From an uncultured Phycisphaerales bacterium (GTDB lineage: Bacteria > Planctomycetota > Phycisphaerae > Sedimentisphaerales > Anaerobacaceae): 64,000 nt of DNA. Each line of letters opens with the position of its first letter. The first letter of the stretch is position 1. The DNA is taken from contig CAIODZ010000033.1 in assembly GCA_903857265.1 (NCBI GenBank), positions 1 through 64,000 of the forward strand, read 5' to 3'. A model generated the notes under the pieces. The model made no database searches and was not told where the DNA came from. It was given only the letters and a program-made list of their open reading frames with translations. Positions 25,853-33,943 of this stretch are shown piece after piece. The translations under genes were made by a program, and so were the position numbers.

Positions 25853-26724
25853 TACACTTCAAATGCGTATATTGCGGGCAGAGGATACTGGCAAACGATG
25901 ACGGCCGGGGCAAAAAAGGCCAGTGCCCGACGTGTAAGCATATTATTTATGTCCCCAAGACCTTCGAACCCGAAAGCAATTTAGCGCCTCTGGCGCTTGC
26001 GCCCGATACGCCCCCCAAAGAGCATCTTTCCGAGACCGGCAAAATCCTTTCTGCAATAACAGAGGAATTCCCGTCCACGGACTCTCTCGACGATTTGACG
26101 GACCTGTACGAAGAGAAATATGGCTTTTTAATCCCGAACTACGACGAATTGTCGCTGTTCCTGATGTCGGCGGTATTCCTCATCCTCTACTTCACCAGCA
26201 GCAAGCTGCAGGACGATATAATCGCCTTTTTGATGCGCCTGGATATATTGCGTCGGTACCTCTATGTCGGCCTGTTTATGCTCGGAATGTCCCTGTGCCT
26301 CTATCACGTTTTCACTCCGCGACAAAAGACAGATATCGAAAAAGGGATTATGCTGCTCTTCGCCATATCCATAAACGCAGCCACCGGTTTAATAGCCGGT
26401 TTTTATATGCTCAAAGAATGCCCCGGCTGGCTCCTCGTCTTCCCCGCCTGGAACATAATCAACAGCATCCTGCTGATTGTAATGCAATACGTTAAACTCT
26501 TCGACGAAGGCCAAATCAGCGACCGCGACGCAACGATAACGCAGGTCATCATAGGCCTCGCTGCCATCCTTATAATTTTCTACATTTGCAATAACACCTT
26601 CAAGCTGCACTGGGCCATCACCTACTCGATTTGCATCATTTACACAACCAGCTTCGACAGGGGATTGCAAAGCGTCTTCCCTGTCCTGGCAGGCCAAGAC
26701 GACGAACAGGCATCTGAGGGTTAA
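25849..26724 (+). CDS. Zinc-ribbon multi-pass membrane protein, copy 2
   Basis: 291 aa, GTG start overlapping the end of copy 1. Same design: CVYCGQRI...GQCPTCKHII zinc ribbon, longer linker, then FLIPNYDELSLFLMSAVFLILYFTSS and further membrane helices ending in YSICIIYTTSFDRGLQSVFPVL, nearly the same ending as copy 1. The first 33 bases are identical in the two genes, which suggests recent duplication or gene conversion at the zinc-ribbon end while the membrane parts diverged. Confidence 0.8.
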   Translation: MIHFKCVYCGQRILANDDGRGKKGQCPTCKHIIYVPKTFEPESNLAPLALAPDTPPKEHLSETGKILSAITEEFPSTDSLDDLTDLYEEKYGFLIPNYDELSLFLMSAVFLILYFTSSKLQDDIIAFLMRLDILRRYLYVGLFMLGMSLCLYHVFTPRQKTDIEKGIMLLFAISINAATGLIAGFYMLKECPGWLLVFPAWNIINSILLIVMQYVKLFDEGQISDRDATITQVIIGLAAILIIFYICNNTFKLHWAITYSICIIYTTSFDRGLQSVFPVLAGQDDEQASEG

Positions 26725-26727
26725 GTC

Positions 26728-26865
26728 GCGATAAAGTTCAAGTGCATATATTGCGGACAGAGGATTCTGGCCCGCAACGATGGTGCAGGCAAAAAAGGTA
26801 AATGCCCCGGGTGCGCTCATCTTTTAATCGAAAATCCCCGTTTAAATGAAGGCGAAACCGTGTAA
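26728..26865 (+). pseudogene. Third zinc-ribbon copy, truncated and without a start codon
   Basis: Directly after copy 2 the sequence reads IKFKCIYCGQRILARNDG then [15 protein letters not shown] and stops at 26863. It aligns with the zinc ribbons of both preceding genes, but the GTG start is GCG here and the membrane part is missing. Only an ATA could start it. It marks the left border of the duplicated block. Confidence 0.7.
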
Positions 26866-26944
26866 ATACTGCTGCGTTTTTGGGCTAAAAAAGCGGTTTT
26901 TAAGCATAAGTCCGGTAAAATCTCAAAAATTTTCAAATTTTTGC

Positions 26945-26974
26945 TTGATATTGCGGGGAAAAATATGGTATGGT
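26945..26974 (+). promoter_or_regulatory. Weak promoter of PEP-CTERM gene 1 (TTGATA-18-TATGGT)
   Basis: Occupies the position that in the duplicate unit carries the near-consensus TTGACA-18-TACAAT (28230-28259). Diverged from consensus at both boxes. Confidence 0.4.
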
Positions 26975-27105
26975 TAGAACTTAGCGAGGTATACATATTT
27001 TCCACAGCAGAAAGCATGGACAGCAAAGAGCAAATTAAAGGAGTAATATTGTGTGTAGCTTTTGGTTACACTTAATATTAATGTACGGATGGGAAGGAAA
27101 AAGTG

Positions 27106-27759
27106 ATGAAAAAGAAATTTGTCTTGTGTCTTGTTCTATTATGTGTTCTGCCAAGTATGTCATTTGCCACTATGGTATCAGGGCCTTTCACAACAACAAC
27201 GCCAATTGCTCCAACATTGACTGATTGGGCCGGCTCATTGCAATTCCAGAAATTCAATTCCGCATTAGGTAACCTTACTATGGTGCAAATTGACCTCACG
27301 GGTTCTATGACTACGGTTCTGACCGTGACCAATGTTTCGTCAACTTTGCCATCATCTGGCATTGCCGAGACGGAGCTTCAGATAACAGTCCAGGATTCGG
27401 GCGGAAATCTCAATGTTCCGGAAATTGACTTGTTAAGCTCTGCCTTCACCTTCAGCAATCTTGGTGCGGGGCAAACGGTGGTGTCAGGTAACCTGACCAG
27501 TAGCGGTTCATCTTCTAAGCAGTATACAGCTGCCGCGGTGCTTGCGGAATTCACCGGGCTTGGCACGATTGTGATTGTGCTGCCTGCCAGCACTTTTACT
27601 CAGACATCGATTGGTTACACAGGCGGGAATACCTTGGCAAGTCAGGTTACATCTGCACAACTAACGGGTACTGTCACTTACTCCTATGAAGTGCCTGAGC
27701 CGGCTACGATGTTGTTGCTCGGCCTCGGCGGTCTGATGCTGAGAAAAAGCAGAAAGTAG
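27106..27759 (+). CDS. PEP-CTERM exported protein, copy 1
   Basis: 217 aa. Cleavable signal (KKKFVLCLVLLCVLPSMSFA), a Thr/Ser-rich beta-type body, and a C-terminal sorting signal VPEPATMLLLGLGGLMLRKSRK, which is PEP-CTERM: motif, hydrophobic helix, basic tail. Such proteins are processed by an exosortase and go to the surface or matrix; no exosortase is in this window. AAGGA precedes the ATG at 27106. Copy 2 at 28377 is close to identical over most of its length. A perfect terminator follows. Confidence 0.88.
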   Translation: MKKKFVLCLVLLCVLPSMSFATMVSGPFTTTTPIAPTLTDWAGSLQFQKFNSALGNLTMVQIDLTGSMTTVLTVTNVSSTLPSSGIAETELQITVQDSGGNLNVPEIDLLSSAFTFSNLGAGQTVVSGNLTSSGSSSKQYTAAAVLAEFTGLGTIVIVLPASTFTQTSIGYTGGNTLASQVTSAQLTGTVTYSYEVPEPATMLLLGLGGLMLRKSRK

Positions 27760-27785
27760 AAACAAACCCATTTTTAATGGATACA

Positions 27786-27820
27786 AAGAGCTGTGAGCAA
27801 AACTCACAGCTCTTTTTTTT
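27786..27820 (+). terminator. Rho-independent terminator after PEP-CTERM gene 1
   Basis: AGAGCTGTGAG, loop CAAAA, CTCACAGCTCT followed by a run of nine T. The same terminator follows copy 2. Confidence 0.92.
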
Positions 27821-27917
27821 ATGATTGGTTAAATCACATTTGACATATCGGGAAAGCGAACAATCATCTGAGTTTTAAGCTGAAACTCTCTCTCTGCCCG
27901 CTGAACGCTGTATAAAC

Positions 27918-28036
27918 TCACATCCGCTTGTATCTTGGGCTGCCTGTGCCTTCGGGAACAGTCCATCGGATATTGTCGAAGGGGCACTTTCTCTGGCAGG
28001 TCTTGCAGTGCAGACAATTTGAAGGATTGGCGAGGC
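27918..28036 (-). pseudogene. Fragment of the ETF-QO gene (C-terminal Fe-S end only)
   Basis: The minus strand encodes [19 protein letters not shown] followed by [17 protein letters not shown] and TGA, almost the same as the last 36 residues of the complete ETF-QO gene at 29162. All four cluster cysteines are kept, but the rest of the gene is missing: beyond 28036 the sequence switches to the zinc-ribbon tail. This is the junction of a tandem duplication. Confidence 0.85.
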
Positions 28037-28049
28037 AAAAAAACACTAC

Positions 28050-28140
28050 CCCAGGTACGCTCATCTTTTAATCGAAAATCCCCATTGAAATGAAGACGAA
28101 AACCATGTGAATATTGCTGCGTTTTTGGGCTAAAAAAAGA
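28050..28140 (+). repeat. Left end of the second duplicated unit (zinc-ribbon tail remnant)
   Basis: The segment from about 28051 (ACGCTCATCTTTTAATCGAA...) repeats 26807-26900 with few changes, at an offset of 1244 bases. It contains the degraded tail of the zinc-ribbon reading frame, now with an early stop. Confidence 0.8.
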
Positions 28141-28229
28141 GGCCATTGAAGCATAGGTCCGGAAAAATCTGAAAAATTTTCATTATATGCTTTTTTGCTG
28201 GACATTGCGGGAAACCTACGAACTTTTGC

Positions 28230-28259
28230 TTGACATTATGGGGAAGAATATGGTACAAT
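28230..28259 (+). promoter_or_regulatory. Promoter of PEP-CTERM gene 2 (TTGACA-18-TACAAT)
   Basis: Perfect -35 TTGACA at 28230-28235 and TACAAT at 28254-28259. A second, partial copy of the TTGC-GGACATTGCGGG segment lies just upstream and accounts for part of the length difference between the two units. Confidence 0.6.
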
Positions 28260-28376
28260 TAAAACTTAATGGGGGTTTATCACAAAAGGAGCAGTCACAT
28301 TATTAAAGCGATAGTGTTGCGTATAGCTTTGGGCTATATTTAAACTATTACTGTATGATTGGGAAGGGAGGGTGTG

Positions 28377-29024
28377 GTGAAAAAGAAATTTGTTTTATGT
28401 TTGTTTGTCTTATGTGTTCTGCCAGGTATGTCGTTTGCCGCTCTGTTATCAGGGCCTTTCACGACAACAACGCCAATTGCTTCAACATTGACTGATTGGT
28501 CCAGCTCATTGCAATTCCCGAAATTCAATTCCGCCTTAGGTAACCTTACTATGGTGCAAATTGACCTCACGGGTTCGATGACTACGGTTCTGACCGTGAA
28601 AAATGTTTCATCGACTTTGCCGTCCTCCGGCAATGCCAAGACGGAGATTCGGATGACAGTCCAGGATTCAGGCGGAAATCTCAATTTTCCGGAAATTGAC
28701 TTGCTCAGCTCTGCCTTCGCCTACCACAATCTCGGCGCGGGGCAAACGGTGACGTCAGGTAACCTGACCATAAACGGTTCATCTTCTGACCAGTATACAG
28801 CTGCCGCGGTGCTTGCGGAATTCACCGGGCCTGGCACGATTGCGCTGCCTGCCAACACTTTTACTCTGACATGGCTTACCAACACAGGCGGGAATACCGT
28901 GGCAAGTCAAGTTACATCTGCACAACTAACGGGTACTGTCACTTACTCCTATGAAGTGCCTGAGCCGGCTACGATGCTGTTGCTCAGCCTCGGCGGTCTG
29001 ATGCTGAGAAAAAGCAGAAAGTAG
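28377..29024 (+). CDS. PEP-CTERM exported protein, copy 2
   Basis: 215 aa from GTG 28377, which aligns with the ATG of copy 1; AAGGGAGGG lies upstream. Signal peptide, Thr-rich body and VPEPATMLLLSLGGLMLRKSRK sorting signal as in copy 1. Compared with copy 1 it lacks a few residues near ALPANTFTLTW. It lies in the second unit of the tandem duplication and has the better promoter, so it may be the more expressed copy. Confidence 0.88.
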   Translation: MKKKFVLCLFVLCVLPGMSFAALLSGPFTTTTPIASTLTDWSSSLQFPKFNSALGNLTMVQIDLTGSMTTVLTVKNVSSTLPSSGNAKTEIRMTVQDSGGNLNFPEIDLLSSAFAYHNLGAGQTVTSGNLTINGSSSDQYTAAAVLAEFTGPGTIALPANTFTLTWLTNTGGNTVASQVTSAQLTGTVTYSYEVPEPATMLLLSLGGLMLRKSRK

Positions 29025-29049
29025 AAACAAACCCATTTTTAGTGGATAC

Positions 29050-29084
29050 AAAGAGCTGTGAGCAAAACTCACAGCTCTTTTTTT
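29050..29084 (+). terminator. Rho-independent terminator after PEP-CTERM gene 2
   Basis: Same 11-bp stem AGAGCTGTGAG/CTCACAGCTCT with loop CAAAA and a T-run. It points toward the convergent ETF-QO gene. Confidence 0.92.
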
Positions 29085-29161
29085 ATGATTGGTTAAATCA
29101 CATTTGACATACCGGGAAGAGGAACAATTCTCTGAGGTTTGATTTCGCGATTCCAAAAATT

Positions 29162-30826
29162 CTACATCCGCTTGTAACGCGGGCCGCCCGCGCCTTCGGG
29201 TACGGTCCAGCGGATATTGTCAAAGGGGCATTTCCTTTGGCAGGTCTTGCAGTGCAGACAGTTTGAAGGATTCGCGGGCTTTACCTCGCTCTGGATTGAT
29301 TCATACACGCCTGCTGGACAAAACGTGGTGCATGGGGCGATGAATTTAGGTATGCACTTTTCCTGGCAGATATTTCGGTCGAGAATCGTCAGATGAGAGG
29401 GCTGTTCCTCGCGGTGATGGGTCGCGGCAACCGCCGTAAAGGTGTCCTTGTCGAAATGCTGACTGGGTTTGAGCCGATATGGCAAAACCGTCATCGCCTC
29501 ATAATCTTTTTCAACATTGAACGAAGGCAGCAATGTCCCCAAAACCGACAAAGGCATACCCTGCAATGGCCCGAATTTGGCGACCGTCTGCCTGAACTTC
29601 GCCGCGCTTCTCATTTCCTTGGTAACGTTGGATTTCAAAATAAAATCGGTATAACAAACCGCCGAGTCGCTCGGATTATCAATTGTCTCGGATATCGCCT
29701 TGGCTGCCATCATCCCCGAATCAATCGCGTTGTGAAGCCCCTTGATTTTGAGCATATTCACAAAGCCCGCGGAATCGCCCAGTATAATCACGTTGCCCTT
29801 GCCGATAGCGCCGCTGATTGGGTCTCGTGGAATCGCGTTCCAGCCACCTTCAGGAATCATCTTCGCCCCCGCCTCGACAACCGTGCCGCCCTCGATAAAT
29901 CTTTTCACCCTGCTGTGCTGCTTGAAAAGCATCAGGGCATGCTGCGGATTGAAGTTGTAATATTTCCAGTCGGCTCCCACAATCATCCCGACCGCGAGAT
30001 GCTCCGCCACAAGAGGATAAACGGTACCGCCGCCGAACATCGCGGGTCCGATTACAGGCGTCCAAATCGGGTAACCCATCGCGTGAATCACCCTGCCCGC
30101 GGTAAACTCAGCGTATTGCTCAGGCGACACCTTAATCAGTTCTTTTACAGCAACCGAGTAAAGCTGATTCGCCCGTCTTTTGAGTCCTGCCTTTTCGACG
30201 AATTTCTCCGTCAAAAGCCCGTCGCAGCCCTCCGCCAGCACGATGAACTTCGCCTCGATTGTTTCGCCTTCAAGGTAATTGGGCTGTTTGTGCCCTTCTT
30301 TATTTAGTCCCTGGTCAACGAGCTTGACCGCCCCCGCCCCATTATCATCAACGATAATATCCGCCGCCGCGAAGCCGCAAAGCACCTCGATACCGAGTGA
30401 TTTCGCGATTTGCCCAAGCCATTTGGTGAGTTTACTGATTGAAATCGTATAATCGCCCGTGTGTGTCAACTGGCCAAAGCCCATGCCGAACATTTTCGCT
30501 AAGCGAATCGCGAAATGAATATTGAAGCCGAATTTTTTACCCAACAGGAACAGCACGTCATCCTTATCGATTTTATTCGCCAGCACGTCCTTTGCCTGTT
30601 CGCTGTCCCGCCAGCCGGGTGATGCGGCATCGAGCAGTGTGTGGAGTGGTTCCTTTTCCAGGACCGCTCCCGAAAGATTATGATTGCCGAGTTCCGCGCC
30701 TTTTTCGATAACGCAAATCTCGGTCTGAGGTCTGAGTACCTTCAATTGAATCGCGCAAGCAAGCCCCGCAGGCCCGCCGCCAACTATCAAAACTTCAACT
30801 TTGCCAAAATCACTATCGTTTGCCAC
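29162..30826 (-). CDS. Electron transfer flavoprotein-ubiquinone oxidoreductase
   Basis: 554 aa. FAD-binding VEVLIVGGGPAGLACAIQLK, a central FixC-like region (ILGDSAGFVNMLKIKGLHNAIDSG) and a C-terminal ferredoxin-like domain with [21 protein letters not shown] for one 4Fe-4S cluster. It takes electrons from ETF and passes them to quinone at the membrane. GTG start at 30826 shares one base with the stop of the EtfBA gene (TAGTG), so they are coupled. Corresponds to a FixC plus FixX fusion. Its 3' end is duplicated at 27918-28036. Confidence 0.93.
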   Translation of the reverse strand: MANDSDFGKVEVLIVGGGPAGLACAIQLKVLRPQTEICVIEKGAELGNHNLSGAVLEKEPLHTLLDAASPGWRDSEQAKDVLANKIDKDDVLFLLGKKFGFNIHFAIRLAKMFGMGFGQLTHTGDYTISISKLTKWLGQIAKSLGIEVLCGFAAADIIVDDNGAGAVKLVDQGLNKEGHKQPNYLEGETIEAKFIVLAEGCDGLLTEKFVEKAGLKRRANQLYSVAVKELIKVSPEQYAEFTAGRVIHAMGYPIWTPVIGPAMFGGGTVYPLVAEHLAVGMIVGADWKYYNFNPQHALMLFKQHSRVKRFIEGGTVVEAGAKMIPEGGWNAIPRDPISGAIGKGNVIILGDSAGFVNMLKIKGLHNAIDSGMMAAKAISETIDNPSDSAVCYTDFILKSNVTKEMRSAAKFRQTVAKFGPLQGMPLSVLGTLLPSFNVEKDYEAMTVLPYRLKPSQHFDKDTFTAVAATHHREEQPSHLTILDRNICQEKCIPKFIAPCTTFCPAGVYESIQSEVKPANPSNCLHCKTCQRKCPFDNIRWTVPEGAGGPRYKRM

Positions 30827-32922
30827 TACGAACGCTCCTGTAAAGCAGCGACTAATTGCGGCACAACACCTTCAATAGTACCCACGATATAATAATCACA
30901 TTGTTTGAATATCGGCGCGTTGGGGTCGCTGTTAATCGCCACGATTGTCTCGGTATTCGCAACGCCTATCATATGCTGAATCGCACCCGATATCCCCATC
31001 GCGATATAAAGCTTGGGCCCTACCGCTGTGCCCGTCTGGCCCACCTGGTGTATCCTTTCCGCGAACCCCTGCTCCACCGCCGCCCGCGACGCCCCTTTTT
31101 CCACGGGGACATTTAATCGCGACCGGATAGCGCCGCAAAGTGAATCCAGCATCTGCTCGTAATTGTCTCTATATTTCATTCCCTTGCCACCGCTTACGAT
31201 TACGTCCGCGTCGAAATTGACCTTGCCCGCCCCAATCTCCGTTTTGATAATTTCCAGCGATATATCGTCTTTTGTAATGTTGACTTTGTGAATAATGACG
31301 TTGCCTTTCCTTGTCGCGTCAAAAGGCAGCCGTTTCATAACGCCGGGCCTGGCAGTTGCCATTTGCGACCTCGAGTTTTTCGTGCAAATCGTCGCCATAA
31401 CGTTGCCGCCAAGCGCTGGTCTGGTCTGGAACAGTGTCCCTATCTGCTCTTTGCGGGAACTGTCGCGAATATCGAGCCCTGTGCAGTCGGCGGTCAATCC
31501 GCAGCCCACCCTGTAAGATACTAACGGCGCAAGCACCCTGCCCTGAGGCGTCGCTGCGTATAAAACAATCTGGGGCCAGTATTTGCTCACCGCGTCTGCT
31601 ATTACCTTGCGATGCGCAATCGGGTCAAACTCCGCCAAAAGCGGGTCATCGATTACGTAAACATTATCCGCCCCGCCCGCAATCAGTTCCCCGGTCATTG
31701 ACTGCAAATTATGCCCCGCGATTACCACACCCACCTTCGTCTCCACCGAGCCGGCCAAATCTCTCGCCTTGCCGATAAGCTCGAAAGTGGCCGGGTGAAT
31801 CACGCCGTCATGATGCTCCGCGACAACCCAAACCTCGCCCTTGTAACTCGGCTCAACGGCACGCAGACCCAGAAGCATATCATCCAGCGCGTTCTTGTGA
31901 AAATGCTCACCTGCGGCCGCTACAATTTTTTCCTTCGCCTGTTCATCAATGCCCGCCACGTCGCTTATCCCAAGCTCACGCAATTTATCGGCGAGAATTT
32001 TATAGTCCTCATTCTCCTTGGCTGTTCCCTCGAAACTCCGGTCCAGCACGCTTTTTCTCTTCGCGGGCAAAACATATCTCACCGCCTGTTTATCCGCCTC
32101 TGCCGCACCTGACGACGACTTTACGCTTTCAACAATTACTTCCGCTAATTGCCTCGCGTCTGATAGATGTTTGCACTTCCTGCTGCTCTTACCGGGCGGA
32201 AATACCCGTATCACCCACGTCTTGGAACCCTTCGCACCAATCAGTGTCGCCGTGCTGATTTCCGAAGCGCCCCACGTAATTACCTTCGTCTTGTTCGCAC
32301 GCCTCGTCGCTGAAAACGACGCGAAAAGCGGATACTCATATTTCGCAACCGTTATCACCACGGGCGGTCTTTTCGGAGCAACCGTCTGGCTTCCGCCGCT
32401 TATAATTCGCGTAAATTCGAACCGTCCGTTTTTGAATGCGCAATCGGTCGCGTATGCGATGCAGGAAATCCCCAGCTCCTCGGCTATCTGCGGCGGCACC
32501 TGCGCCGTATCGCCATCCACGGATTGCATCCCCGAAACAATGAAGTAATCGTCGCTGCCGTTAAACAGCTCTTTGGCGATTTTCCTGATTGAACAGGCAA
32601 GCGGGTTGGCCGTCGCAACCGTATCCGCCCCGCCCAGCGCCCGGTCGGTTAGCAGAACCACTGTATCGGCACATCTGCTCAGTGAATATCGCAGCACCTC
32701 TTCAGCCATCGGCGGCCCCATCGTCAAAGCGACAATTTTCCCATCCTTGTCGCCCGAAAGCTGACGCATCCGGTTTGCAAACGCAATCGCCTGCGTATCA
32801 AGCTCGTTAATGACGCTTGCGAGGCGCGTCCGTATCAGTGTTCCCGTGTTGGGGTCGAACGCGTTATCCGTGATTTGCGATACGTCCGGAACCTGTTTGA
32901 CTAACACTATATAATTGCTCAT
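30826..32922 (-). CDS. Electron transfer flavoprotein, fused beta and alpha subunits
   Basis: 698 aa. Residues 1-265 or so are EtfB (IVLVKQVPDVSQI, GDKDGKIVALTMGPP, VSGMQSVDGDTAQVPPQIAEEL). Residues about 290-698 are EtfA, ending in the FAD domain with GASRAAVEQGFAERIHQVGQTG and LYIAMGISGAIQHMIGVANT then IVAINSDPNAPIF. The two subunits are normally separate genes. ATG 32922 has AAGGA close upstream. It feeds the downstream ETF-QO. The dehydrogenase donors are not in the window. A joining helix (RSFEGTAKENEDYKILADKL) lies between the halves. Confidence 0.93.
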   Translation of the reverse strand: MSNYIVLVKQVPDVSQITDNAFDPNTGTLIRTRLASVINELDTQAIAFANRMRQLSGDKDGKIVALTMGPPMAEEVLRYSLSRCADTVVLLTDRALGGADTVATANPLACSIRKIAKELFNGSDDYFIVSGMQSVDGDTAQVPPQIAEELGISCIAYATDCAFKNGRFEFTRIISGGSQTVAPKRPPVVITVAKYEYPLFASFSATRRANKTKVITWGASEISTATLIGAKGSKTWVIRVFPPGKSSRKCKHLSDARQLAEVIVESVKSSSGAAEADKQAVRYVLPAKRKSVLDRSFEGTAKENEDYKILADKLRELGISDVAGIDEQAKEKIVAAAGEHFHKNALDDMLLGLRAVEPSYKGEVWVVAEHHDGVIHPATFELIGKARDLAGSVETKVGVVIAGHNLQSMTGELIAGGADNVYVIDDPLLAEFDPIAHRKVIADAVSKYWPQIVLYAATPQGRVLAPLVSYRVGCGLTADCTGLDIRDSSRKEQIGTLFQTRPALGGNVMATICTKNSRSQMATARPGVMKRLPFDATRKGNVIIHKVNITKDDISLEIIKTEIGAGKVNFDADVIVSGGKGMKYRDNYEQMLDSLCGAIRSRLNVPVEKGASRAAVEQGFAERIHQVGQTGTAVGPKLYIAMGISGAIQHMIGVANTETIVAINSDPNAPIFKQCDYYIVGTIEGVVPQLVAALQERS

Positions 32923-33129
32923 AATCCTTACACTCGAAGCCCGATGCAGAACACCCAAACCTCAAAAAACAACCTACATTTGCCTCACTAAGCAGGTCTC
33001 AAACACCAAAGGTTGATTATGATAAATCTAAAACCTTTCGCAGTCAATGAAAACACTTGGGGCTGGATTTGAAACGGCAAAACAGTATAATGTGCCAGTC
33101 GGCTTATAGCCGGGAAAGGAAAGGTTGAT

Positions 33130-33906
33130 ATGCGTAATGCTATCGTACTGACAACTGTTTTATTACTCTTGGCGCCGGCCTGTGTAAAGGCCGTGGACCC
33201 CATCGGTTGGTGGAAGTTCGAGGAAAAAGACGGTAACACAGCAAAGGATTCGAGCGGCAATGGTTTTGACGCCGCGGTCATTCTCGGCGGCGGCCCCGCG
33301 ATTTGGACACCGGGCGAGGGATTCGACTCCAACGGCTGTGCCAAATTCACGGCCCAGCAGTCCATCGTTATACCGAACGCTATATGGAGCCGCGTAAAAG
33401 ACAAGATGAGCATCGCCTTCTGGGTCAACCAGGATGCCTCCGCTCCACCCGACGAAAAATGGCCCGGCCCTTGGGGAATCGCGCCAACCGAAGGGATATC
33501 GCACCCGGATCCCAATTGGCTCAAACTCCGGGCATTCGTGCCCTCGCCGAATAAGACAATTGATATTGGTAACGACGCGGAACATGTTTACTGGCAGGCC
33601 ACCGCCGACAGCGATTTCGCCGGAAGCTGGAATCTCTACGTCTTCGTCAAGGACGCCAACGAGTATTCGCTCCGCCTTTATCACAACGGCGACAAGGTCT
33701 CCGAAATATTCGGTGCTATGGAACCGATACCGAAAATCAGTAACTTTATGATTGGAGGCCGTGCGTATCCCACCGCCGACTGGTCAGGCAAAATCGACGA
33801 TTTCAGGATTTATAACGTTGCCCTGTCCCAGGACGATGTGCTGAAACTGTACCTGGCAAAACCTCAGCCAAAGGCCGAACCTAAGCCGAAAACTGAAAAA
33901 AAATAG
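33130..33906 (+). CDS. Exported LamG-type (concanavalin-like) protein
   Basis: 258 aa. Signal peptide (AIVLTTVLLLLAPACVKA), then a LamG/laminin-G-like fold: DPIGWWKFEEKDGNTAKDSSGNGFDA, MSIAFWVNQDA and the typical ending SGKIDDFRIYNVALSQDDVLKLY. These domains bind glycans or matrix and are very abundant in Phycisphaerae. A Pro/Lys tail (KPQPKAEPKPKTEKK) follows. A TATAAT at 33086-33091 is a likely -10 box. Confidence 0.85.
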   Translation: MRNAIVLTTVLLLLAPACVKAVDPIGWWKFEEKDGNTAKDSSGNGFDAAVILGGGPAIWTPGEGFDSNGCAKFTAQQSIVIPNAIWSRVKDKMSIAFWVNQDASAPPDEKWPGPWGIAPTEGISHPDPNWLKLRAFVPSPNKTIDIGNDAEHVYWQATADSDFAGSWNLYVFVKDANEYSLRLYHNGDKVSEIFGAMEPIPKISNFMIGGRAYPTADWSGKIDDFRIYNVALSQDDVLKLYLAKPQPKAEPKPKTEKK

Positions 33907-33943
33907 TTAAATAGCAGGTAAAATACGCCACGGATGGTGTCCT

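Noticed and set aside
29393-30307. 304-codon open frame opposite ETF-QO
   Set aside because: Antisense shadow of a clearly identified gene.
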